NCBI RefSeq assembly: GCF_963678635.1
Contig: NC_087064.1
Coordinates: 9,583,671-9,647,670, forward strand
Length of the DNA stretch: 64,000 nt
Origin: Symsagittifera roscoffensis
Taxonomy: Eukaryota; Xenacoelomorpha; Acoela; Convolutidae
Reading direction: 5' to 3'
The notes below the pieces were generated by a model. The model was not told where the DNA came from. It did no database searches and worked only from the letters and a program-made list of their open reading frames with translations. Of this stretch, positions 41,215 through 52,500 are shown piece after piece (positions within the stretch are counted from its first letter, which is position 1; each line of letters begins with the position of its first letter). The position numbers and the translations under genes were made by a program.

Positions 41215-41640
41215 TTATGCGGTGGCTAATGTTTTGGAATCTGATCCGTTTGTTTCTGATTTAGTTTTGGGGAGCAGCAGATGTGGGAGAATCATTGCTG
41301 CTTTCATTGCGACGTTAGATTTTGGTGTTTCTAGTAATGACAACAGCTGCTGGTTCAGTAATTTATGAATTGGAAACCGGGCTTGTTCTTGCTTAGAACT
41401 AGAAGCGCGGTTTCCAGTTAACGACATTTTTAATTTGGCGTTTATTTTAATTTCAAGTTCTTGGTCGATAAGTTTCCAGAAAGGGGGTTGTAGTGATTGC
41501 TGGGGGCGATGGATAAGATTGTGTTGCGTTGGGCAGTACGTTTTTTTCAGGTGTTGCCGGTGATGTTTCTTTTTGAGTTGTGATGTGGGCTGTGCTTGTT
41601 GGTAGAGTTGGGCCCTTTTGCAAATATCTCGGGGGGTGCA
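41215..41640 (-). pseudogene. Pro/Thr/Ser-rich linker remnant of a LINE protein
   Basis: Two short minus-strand frames (41641-41453 and 41427-41215) are rich in Pro, Thr and Ser. They lie between a PHD-like finger and the RT tail. Such linkers commonly join the finger to the rest of a LINE protein. No catalytic motif. Confidence 0.4.
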
Positions 41641-41787
41641 TTGTAAGCAGGAGAACCCATCGTACTAAAATTTGCTGCTCTGTAGCCCGCTACATGAGAC
41701 ATGGATGTAAGCTTTGCAAATGACACACCATAAGCCTCCTTTTTGGAGGTGGCGTTTGCAAATATGGCAGTCCGTTTGATCGGCCAT
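41625..41787 (-). pseudogene. PHD-type zinc finger of a LINE protein
   Basis: Starts at a minus-strand ATG (41787): MADQTDCHICKRHLQKGG, then WCVICKAYIHVSCSGL, then after one in-frame stop YDGFSCLQC. The Cys-X2-Cys, Cys-X2-Cys, His-X4-Cys, Cys-X2-Cys spacing fits a PHD finger. PHD fingers are found at the N-terminus of some LINE proteins. Confidence 0.65.
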
Positions 41788-41849
41788 AATTTAGCAGCGA
41801 GGAAAGTAAGTTTATGGTGAATATATACAAGTTATCTGAGCGAGCAATA

Positions 41850-42330
41850 AACTGAAAGTTTCACTACCATAAAAAGAAAAATGATGCCATCTTTACAAAC
41901 ATATTAGCACTAAAATTAACGTTTAGATTGGTGGAAATAATTTGGATTCTTGAGTGGTAAAATGTATTAATAAGGCGAAACAAAGAGTTATTTAGAGCAC
42001 CAAGTTTTCTGTTTATGAAGTGATTTTTTGCAGAGAGGATGATTTTGAGGATAATTAGCTCATTTGGGTTAAGCTTATGAGTTATCAAATTGATTAAAAA
42101 TCTCCAATCATTAGCAAAGTCTGAAACCGTAGATGAGTTATCATTTAATCCGGCTACTATAGTAACACAGTTCAGTTTCTGCGAGGGGTAGCGCGAGACA
42201 GTAGCAGCAAGGTCGGCTAGCTTTGCACCTCAGTACGAGTGAACGGTGGCTCCGACATTTTTGGGGCTGCATTACTTGGTCCTTGAGGTTCCTGTTACCA
42301 GTTTCCTGCTCTAGTTGGGTAGCCTCTTCG
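41850..42330 (-). pseudogene. SGNH-like (esterase) fragment, probably from a LINE
   Basis: A minus-strand frame reads AKLADLAATVSRYP, then CVTIVAGLNDNSS (block III-like GLND), then THKLNPNELIILKIIL and, at the end, a GATGGCATCATT reading close to a DGI-H motif. Order and spacing resemble the SGNH domains of LINE ORF1 proteins. The GDS block is not found. It lies just upstream (minus strand) of the PHD finger. Confidence 0.5.
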
Positions 42331-42479
42331 GCCTGTACTTCGGCACGGACATTCACTAAGCAGGGTAAAAAAGAGGCAAAACAAGAGAAAGAATAGATTG
42401 TAAAATGGATTGTAGAGAAATGGATTTTAAAAACAAATAACAAAAAAGAAATGAAAGCGATTACAACCTGGTTTTTCAC

Positions 42480-43436
42480 GGGTGGAGGTTCCGACGGGGA
42501 TGTCAGGGTAGAGGGGGAGTATCGCGGCTTGACGAGCTTGTCTCTTAAATCCTAAATCCCGTATCGGGCCTTCTTCTTACAAGCGTACCATTATGAGCGT
42601 ATCATATAACATGAAACTATTTAATAAGTTTATCACAGCAATTAGGCTAAATTAAATGTTTTTGCAACCGAAAATTTCAAGAACCTATATCTTGTTAGCA
42701 AGATGAAAATTTTTTTGCATTTTCATTATATAGAGGGCCGTTAAAATCCAGTTGGATTTCTTCGTTTGGTTGACTTAGATTTTTTCGAGGCTTCCAATCG
42801 ACTTTGGTAATTAATGTTTTAAGAGTCGTACCAATCGTGGAACAGGGCTTGCATTCTTCAACTTTGTTGATGATGCTTTTTTGTTTGTGTGATCACCAAG
42901 TCCGTTCAGATTCAGACGTCATTCCCAGCTTTATACTTAAATCTCCCTACTTTATGATTTTCCAATGGTTTTTCGGTTGGGTAACATGATAACTTATGAC
43001 CTGATTTACCTAATAAATAAAAAATAATAATAGCTTACATCAATTAGCGCATGACTTATTTAGTTCAGCAGCTATGCATGTAGGCAGATGTGTGGCGATG
43101 CTTTTTTAATGTTATAAGATGAAAAAACCAGTTAGCTTTGCTTAGTTGCGGCTTTCATCACGCGAAGAAAAGATTTGATGAAAATTTTTAAATCGTTTGT
43201 TCGTTACTTCTGTTGAAAACTGCCATTAATTTGTTCAAAACTGTTAAAGGAAATACTTTTTTTTCCAATCGATATTAAAAATCCAGCTTGGTCCACATGG
43301 TAAAGGTACAGTTACAGTCGGTAATTTGTGTTTAGCGAAAGTTCTCAACTTGCCGAATATCGTACTATAATTTATTGTATCTGTTCAATCTTAGTGAAGT
43401 TAGGTAATGGAATAATGTTTATCGACTTATCTTTTC
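42480..43436. other. Intergenic or 5' intron sequence, no gene seen
   Basis: AT-rich, without an open frame of interest. If ataxin-2 has an upstream non-coding exon it could lie here, but I cannot place it. Confidence 0.45.
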
Positions 43437-43487
43437 AGGTTTCTTGAGTTCAACAAAGGCAATTGATCTATTCAATTTCAATTAAAA
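43437..43487 (+). promoter_or_regulatory. ATXN2: Splice acceptor and 5' UTR of ataxin-2
   Basis: TTATCTTTTCAG ends at 43438, 49 bases before the initiator ATG. A strong acceptor so close to the start means the mRNA receives its 5' end by splicing, either from an upstream non-coding exon or by spliced-leader trans-splicing. The sequence alone cannot decide. Confidence 0.65.
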
Positions 43488-43525
43488 ATGAATAACAAAA
43501 ATGCGAAGTCGTCCAAAAAGAACAA
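43488..43525 (+). CDS. ATXN2: ATXN2 coding exon 1
   Basis: MNNKNAKSSKKN, lysine-rich start. Donor AA|GTAAGT. Confidence 0.85.
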
Positions 43526-46500
43526 GTAAGTTATTGTTGCGATTTACATGGCGACAGACAATGAAATTTCAATCACTGGAGTTCATGACATATTTTTATT
43601 AAAGGTCCGATACAGCTATGATGAGAAGACCAGTCAAAGGCCCAGAACCTCCAAACCTCATGGATGGGGTTTTACCGAAGTCACAATCGGTTAGTTAAAA
43701 TATTTGGCGGCAGATAGAATGAAATAAATAGAAGCTACCCTGTTGCGTTTGCTAAATTGAAGTCTTTCTTTTTAGGATGTATCTTCCGCGGACTTGCTGA
43801 ATGGGACATACAGAAATGCCTGCTTTATTAGGGCTTTCTTCAAAATTTACGTGAGTTGGCTTTAGTTTATAAAAATCAATGCAATTAGCTATGATTTTGT
43901 TCTTAACTGTGGAAAACAATTACTACTAGGGACGAGATGTTGAGATAACAGTTAAAAACGGAGCTATCTATCACGGAATCCTCTATTCGCTATCGCATCG
44001 TGGAGACATACTACTGCAGTGTGTGCATCGCATTCGTGGACCAGAAGAGGATGAGTCGAAGGAAATATTAAATCCCTCCAAGGACAATTTAGAAGAGTTT
44101 TTAGCCTTCCAGTCGGACGATATTGTTGAAATGATTTCAAAGTGTGTAGATTTGGAGGAAGATCAACAGAGTGCAGGTAAAATAAAGCGAAGAATTTTTT
44201 AAGACACGAAAAGATCCAAATTCAAAGCCTTAATCTGAATTAATAAAAGAAAAAGTAATTTGAAACATGCAAAGAGCTTTATTGTTATGCAATTTTTAAC
44301 ATTATGCGTGGTCGTATTTCAATGAGAGTCGACATTCATGGTTATTCATAGAAAAAGGTTTAGATTTTGTGAAAAAAAAACCATGAAGGTTCCTGAAGGT
44401 CACGTATCACTTTCTGTTCAACTGTCCGAAGAGATGATAAATCACATACTCTTTTTAGTGAATGGGAACAGTAGCAGCCGCAGCACATCTTTCATAACCG
44501 ATAGTGAGTTGGGTGCAGTGCAGTTGGGTCTGTCCCGAGAGGATCTGACCAACGGAGGTGGAGGAATCAATGGGACGATGGAGAGAGAGCTGACCCCTTG
44601 GTTTCCCGAAGAGAACAACAACGAGTATGAGACACTCGATGGATCCGATGTGCGTTGAAAGCTGATCTCTTATAATTTTTTATTTTTCGAATGGAAGATC
44701 CTCAAAATCGTGAATTAATACGGCACCAGCCTAACTATTATCTCAGTGATGCTAAAGTTCCCTTTTATTTTCTTCGATGAAGCTAAATCAGGGTTCCTCA
44801 GTTGATGTCAAGAAGAAAAAGCGTGGCTGATGTTTCGATTTACTAGTGCGGAGCGATTTTTGGGTGATATGTTACAATCGGTGGTAGTTTTGAGTATAGT
44901 GCATGTGTTAAATTTGAGAACTATAACGCATAATATAGTCACTTCATTTTCATTTGTACTACTACCAAGATAATTTTTGTAAATATTTTACTCTGCCAGA
45001 TGAAATACTATTCAAAAATTTCAATTTTACACTTTGCCAAAAAAATTTGGCTTTCGAAATAAATTATAAATAGTGTGCGAAGTGTAACAAAAAGCGATCG
45101 AGCTATTCAAACTGAACCTACCACCAATTGTAATATATCACCTGTTTTTGAAAAAATGTGTTAGCAAAATGATATCCACAATAATGTAAATCGAAAGCAT
45201 TAAAGTGGATGCGGAAAGCTACAGTAGAAGTAGACATGCGAATGCTATTTAGGGATGCAATGGCTGGAGTGCCGAAGACATGCTGAAGACGAACAGAGAG
45301 CACTGCGGAGTACAGATTTGTACGTTTGACGAGAACCTCTACACGTAAGAACGAATGTTTTCTTTGCCTCGACTTTAAATAAGCATCGCATTATTTTAGA
45401 TGGAATACTTTTTCTATGGTTAGGATTTAATGGATATAAATATGTTATGTTTTCTAGAACCTCTCTAGACAAAACGACAGAAGATTACAAGCAAAAATTT
45501 ATGTGGGCGGATTCTATGGCGAGACAGATTGAAGGAGGCCAAGATCATGATGAGCGATCGAACATGGAGACGAATACGGGTGAGGAGGACGAGGAAGCCA
45601 AATTCTCCTCTGTTAGAAGAACCCATCACAACTCATCTTCGAACACCAGTACACTAACATCTACCCCTCCCCCCAACGACGCGGCTGCGGGATACCAACA
45701 GGCGCCCTTAAGCTCCAGTCCAGGAAACTCACGGTAAACTTTCAATCTATTATTCTCTAGAGTATACAGATTTATTGGACTCAATTAACGCAAGAACGAT
45801 CTCCCTGCTCGAAAGGGCGGAGTATCTATTTTTTAAATTTTTTGTCGATCAGTGTTGAATATTCACTCTGACAAGTGAATTTACACTTGCGAAGCGAGTG
45901 TATTAGTACGAACATTCTTGTTTCCAACCTAAGTCGCAAATAAAAGTGCTTCTTTTGGTGGCATTTTGAACGATTGGCTGCTGTACCAGTATAATGTCAT
46001 ATTTACTTTAACATTTGATTAGTAAAAAGTTAACAGAGTTGATGCATTTTTAATTCATCAAATGAAACGGAAAAGTTATTTGTTTCCAACAGGAGTACTA
46101 TGATAGAAAGCTCGATTTCAGAAATTTTCCAACTCAATGTATCTCGCAATTTTTTTTTTGAAATGCATAATTTAATCAAAATTTGGCATTATGCTTTCCA
46201 ATTTATTAGATGCAAAATTGTGTCTTTTTGTATTTGTTCATGGGACTCATCTGGACTCATTTCTTGGAAGTTTCTATTTACATCTGTTTATACTTGCGAT
46301 CTTTAGTGAGCGTAGTGTAACAATACGACTTTTCTTGATGCTTTCTAACTTGAGTCGCAAACATTGGTGCCACTTTTGGTGGCACCATTACGACTATTTG
46401 ATAGCATGTGCTTTGACATTCAAATAATAATAAGTAAACAGTTGATTCATTTTAAATTCATTGAACCGAAAAAAAAATAAAAACAGTAGTAAAACCTCGA

Positions 46501-49500
46501 TTTCCAACATTTTTTTACTCAATTTATCTCGCAATTTTTTTTTCAATTTATACATGATGTAGCTTTATGCTATCCAAGTTATTACATACAAAGTAGTGTG
46601 GATCCCTTCAGTTTGATATATTTCAAGTTATTAATTGAAACATTGTGTCTATTTGTGTTTGGTGCCACTTTTGCCGCATGACATTGGCAATTTATTAGCA
46701 TATCTAGCTGCTTTATGTGTGACTAGTGTTTGAGCTTTGTCAATGTTTTACTAATTCGAGACTTTTTTATTTTTTTATTTCACTTTTATTCCATGTTCCA
46801 TGCAAAGTTAGTGTGGTTGCCTTCAGTTTGTCACATTTGAAACTAATACTTGTAAAACTCAGTCTATTTGTATTTGGTGCCTCTTTTTCTGCATGGCATT
46901 GGCAATTTGTTAGCATATTTAGCTGCTATATTTTTGAATAGCGTGTGCTGGTTCTAAAGCGTCAGGACGTGAGACTCCAATTCTCGAGGTCGCTGGTTCA
47001 AAGACCATTTTTTGCGAAGTTTACTAATTCGAGGCTTAATTCTATCTTTTCTTGTTTCAATTTATAAAGTGTTTTTTTTTTGTCTTGTTCTCACTAGTGT
47101 TTGCGAAGCACAGCTTCGCCACTGTTTTATAAATTTAACGCTGCAAATATTTTCGTGCTTGTTAGCTTTTTGAAATTCTGTCCTATTGGAAAATTTGCTT
47201 TTTATATTAGTTGTACTTTTTCAAAATTGATATGTTTACACTTGCGATTAGCAAGCGTTATCAAACGGGATTATAGACTTTTTTTCTGGTTTATAACTTT
47301 GTAAACAGAATCACTTGGTTCATAATGAATTCAAATTTCTAAGCTTCTCCGGTACGCTTAGTTAAGAGGCAGCGATTACTCCTGGGACGGCAAAGGTCCT
47401 GGGTTCGAATCTGATCAGGACCTGTTTTTTTTTTCAAACGGGAAATACTTCGTTTCAAGAAAAATTGTCGGCTTATTATTTGTCTGCTTATGTTTTGTCG
47501 GCTTAGTTGCCACATCTTGAAATGTTTTGCTGTATGAGAATTTCATTGTTATTGCTTTTTATGTTTCCATTTACTCGTATGACTTCGTATGTTTTCTTTT
47601 TTTACCCTTGCGATTGCCCAATGTTGATTTTTTCGGATTCGTGATTTTCGGCCTTGTTTCCGTTGGTTCTTTTCAATTTTTAGATTATCATTCATGTTAT
47701 CTGGCACTAGTTTTTATTAGTAAACAACAACGGTTTTGACCAAAGTCCAATTTTTGAAATTACCCATTTCATCCGGATCAGTATAACAATTTACAAAAAT
47801 ATCGGTTTGCTACCTCGAGCTTTAGCTGGGCCCCATAGTTTTCTTTTGTCGAGACATACGAACATTTAGGGTCACCTAGTTTTTTCTCACTCGTTTCACT
47901 TATTTTAGTAGAGAAACAATTAAGGTTTTGGGCAAAATCCAATTTTGAAATTACCTATTCCATCCCGCATCATTATAACAAGTTCCAAAAATATCAAACA
48001 GCTACCTCCAGCTGTAGCTGGGCGTCTAATTACTTTTATCGAGACATACAAACCTTTTGGTTCACCTATTTTTTTCAACATATTTCATTTTTTTTTCGAC
48101 TTTCATTTCGTGTTGTATCGCAAGTGGTGTGAAGCACGGCATCGCCTCTGTTTTAAGTTTCATGTTTGTATTTTTTTTTCGGCTTGATAGGTTCCGGCCT
48201 ATATCATAGCCGCTTAGTGGCCTCATGTTGCGTCGTTCGACGGGTGAAAATTTTTTTTTGCGTGTGTGTTTTGAGGGTAAGGGGTACTCAAAATTAACTT
48301 TAAATTTTTTTTCGAATTTGATGATCAACTTTGTTTTTTTCTCTTTTTTTGCCTGTGTTATATCGGCTCAGCGGCCTCATTTTGTTTCATTTGATAGGCG
48401 AATAAAGCTTTTGCGTGTGTGTTAAATCGATTTGTTAAAATTTCATTCTTTCGTTTTTTCTTTTTTTTCGACTTGATAGTTTTCGGCCGTAATATATCGA
48501 CGTAGTGGCATCGCATCATATTGCGTCGTTCGTCGAGCGAAGAAAAAGTTTCTGTGAGTGTGTGATTAGAGGGCGAGGTGGACTTAATAACTGTTTATAA
48601 GTCTTAATCCTATGCAGTTTTTTTTTGCTTAAAGGTAGTTTCGGTTTTTGAATTTTCTTCCGATACTAATTTCACATTCTATTGTCGAACCATGTTTTTT
48701 TTTCAAAAGTAGCCTTTCTCATTTTGATAAATTTAGTTTTGTTTTTACTAAGCGGCTTTCTGGTTTTGTATCGCTATGTGTATAAAATTTGCAATTTTGA
48801 AACAGTGAGAACCTGGTTCACATTTAGCTCTAATTTTAGTGATTTCACTCCTGTGTACTCAAAGAGGGTCGGAAATAGAGGAGCTGGAGGACGAGGGGCT
48901 GCTGCGAACAATGTTTCTCCTTATCAGCCGAATCCGGGCTTCAGTTCAACTCCCAACAACGGATATTCATACAATCAGCAGCAGCAGCAAGGAGCGGGTC
49001 AAAATGCGTCTGCACCTAGAGGCGGAGCACCGTTCCGACCACAACAGAAATATCCAACCGGTAAAATTTAAGCCACAAATTGTTGGCATGTTTGTCACTG
49101 TTCTAAGTATCGAGTTTGCTTCCAATAAATAATGTCAAATTCCATGTGAAAAAGTTCTATTTCGGAATCAGGGGTATGGGAAATTGAATTTTTTGAAGTT
49201 ATTTATTGCACAAAGTAGTCTGAGGTGAAGATAAAAGTCATGAAATTTTATGAGTAACTAAGTTTATGTAATACATTTCATGGTAAATGTCCGATAATTT
49301 GAATAATTTTTTGTGTAAACGTAGTGTTAAGTTGATTTTTTTCAGGTCCACAAGCAAAGTTTTCAGCTGGTCCGCCACAAGGTGCCCGTCAATTTATAAG
49401 CAGCAGTCGTCAAAGAGCCACTTCGAATTTCGACACACAGAATACTTCTTATGGAGGAGGGGCTGCAACAACAGCACCTAATCAACAACAACAGTTCAAC

Positions 49501-52500
49501 CAAAGCAGTAGTAGTAACATATCAACCAATCAGACGCCGGTGACGTCACCACTGGCTGGCCAAAATGATCAAAATCCAAATCCAGCAGGGAATGTCCAGG
49601 AACAGCAACCGACGGGAGGCACGAATTACACTAGCCATCAAAATGGACACGTTCCGTCGTACAGCAATGCAATCAGCAGGGGCAATATGGGAGGTCAACC
49701 AAGTGTTGCGATGGCAACTGCTCAGTCTTCCCGGGAGATCAAAGAGCAAAAGCTCAAAATGTTTTCAACTAACGTCAAGTTTGGATCAGTTCCACAAGTG
49801 CCAGCATCGAATGACAAAGCATCTCCGAAACATATGCCCCCAAGCTCGGGAGGTCCCCAAGGTGCTTCTGGTGTTGCGCTAGGTGCTACAAGTGGATCGC
49901 ATAGTGCCAAGTCTTCACAGAGCCCGACACCCACTAAGGGTAATGCATGGGAGAGACCACCGGTAATAAGCATCGGAGGCAAGTTGGAGGAGGCGGTTGT
50001 TCCAATGGCGACCCAAGTACAGAACGCTGCTCCACAAAGTTGGTTTATTATTGATACAGTCAGCAACTCGTTGATTTTCTAAAAGAACATTTCGGGCAAT
50101 ATAGTTGAGTTATACAATTAGCATCATTTTTTGAGAAGAGAACCGAATCAGATAAATGTTTATTAGGCGTTGATTCAATCTTGTAGAAGGTCCATAAATT
50201 TTAAGGTCGCTAATTTCAGCTCATTTAAGGTCAAAAATCAGTACAGGCTGCCCACCAATCGCCGAATATATCTTCATCTCCAGTCAAATCAGAGAGCACA
50301 ACAGCTGGTAAGTGGAAAATATGTGCAATGTGCCAAATTTTCTCCTTTTGTGTATTATAAAGAGACGACCAGGATGAAAACTTCAGATAAGCCAAAAATA
50401 TTAATTGATTAAGTTGAAAATTCGGTTATCGATTAATAGAGATAAGGTTAGTAGTGCTCTGGTTAATAGAGCCTGTGATAGTTTAAAAAAATATATATAG
50501 TATCATATTTTTGATTGAACCGTCCTCGTGGCACGTCTTGAATGGCTGTGACAGGTTCATAGCTTCAACATGATAACACAGCGCTTATAGGTGATGTCGG
50601 TACATAATCAGAAAAATGTTTATTATATCTTTTTTATGACCATCCATCTATGATGAAAAGGAGCGACATGGTAGCTGTTCAACCGCCCACTGTTATACGC
50701 CTGCTCAAAAGCTACATGCAGTTTTTGAACATTCAAATGTTTAGATTTTCAGCTTGACATGGAATTTGAAAACGGTCTTTGTGTTACAGACAAGAAAGAA
50801 TCAGACATGAGTACAACTACAAATGAACCATCACAGTCCGTGAGCAATACTACAGAACCAGGGAAGGAAGCTGTGACGACGAATGAGAAGGGAGCTGAAG
50901 GTGGCGAGAAGAAAGGAGAAGCAGAAACGAAGACTGATCCGGCTGACATTGTCAAGAACTCGAAGTTGAATGTCAACGCAATGGAGTTCAAGCCATCATT
51001 TGCCCCTGCTCAGGTAGCTACCTACTAGAGTTAATTAACAGACAGTAAATTGATGGATGGGTATTTTAACAGAGTTTTCGCGATGTCATGGTTTAGTAAG
51101 ACGAGTCATGAAATGCCATGTTGAGAAAATATGAATAATGAAGATCTTTATACTTGCAAATTTTGAAGCGAGGCAATTTATACTTTTCGTTGCTGAAGTT
51201 GTTTTATAAGCCTATCATTATTTAGTTGAACACAAAAGATGTTTTTCATGATCGAAAATTTGACATTGTGTACTTTTGTTTACACAAACGAGTTAGCGTG
51301 CGTACGGCTACATGACACATCGATTTTATCTAACCCAACTCGCAAATAAAAGTGTTCATTTAGTGTTTTTTTGTTGTATAGCATTGACAATTTAGTAGCA
51401 TGTGTTCATCAGCCTTTTTTATGGCGCGTGTTTTTTTGGAAATTCAAGAGCACATGGCGCAGATGCGTGGACGTGAGACTCTTAATCTCTTGGTCGGATT
51501 TCGTTTCCGACACTTAGCAAAGTTGTGTTTTTTCAAGATTGTTTTTCAGGATTAATTTTTCATCTTTTAAGAGCCGATGAACGTGTAGTTCAGACTCTTA
51601 TAAAAAATCTTAAACATTGGTTATGCTCAAATTTAATTTTCGCGGATTTATTTTTGATTTCTTTTCAAGTTAGTTCATTTCCTTAGTTAAAAGGAAGTTA
51701 AATTTACTATCGAACAGCAAAAATGTAAAGTTCACGAAAAACGTGATCGTTTTCTAGTTTCGAAAATGGATTTTAATTTTCAGATATCCCAGCAGTGATC
51801 GTTTGCTAGTTTCGAAAATGGATTTTAATTTTGAGATATCCCAGCAGAATAAAAATATTACTTTTGTTCCAAAAATTTCAATCATAACTTGTTTTTGAAA
51901 TTCGAAAAGCTCTGCGGCCTTGAGTCTTTTCCAACTGTCTGTTGGTAATGTTTATCGTGAACGTATGAATGATTTAGGAGCAGGCCGAAGACCAGTCTAA
52001 TGTCTATTATTCTGGGCCGGGTCCAAATCCTCTGGACAATATAGCTGCCCAGGTGCCTCATATGTCACTCTCTGAGGATCACTCGATGGCAGCGGCAGCA
52101 GCTGCCCAGTTCCCCCAGGGCATAGCAGCTCCTCCTGCAAGCTTCATGACTTTACCACCTCATTACTTCCATCATGCGAATTTCCCAAATGGAGCCGCGG
52201 GAATGTTTCATCAGCCGATGCCCCAGCAGATCCAGGTTCCGATCCAGTCATTGCCAGTCGTCTCCGGAGGCGGTCCACCGCATCTCTCAGCTGGAGTACC
52301 AGCATTTGCAGCCCAGCGACCACCACTGTTGCATGGCTCAGCACAGAACATGGCAGCTCAGTTCTCAGCTGCGAATATGTTCTCGCAAAACAGTCCCGTT
52401 CAATCGAGTCCATATAACGGGACGTCGTCACCAACCTATCAAGCTGCTAAAGGAAATAGACCAAGAGGCTAGTATTGCTATTTTTACGGCTCCTCTACTG

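Noticed and set aside
42141-42479. 112-codon minus-strand ORF with a signal-peptide-like start
   Set aside because: A neighbouring frame over the same DNA carries SGNH-like motifs, and the hydrophobic start is AT-rich, low-complexity sequence.
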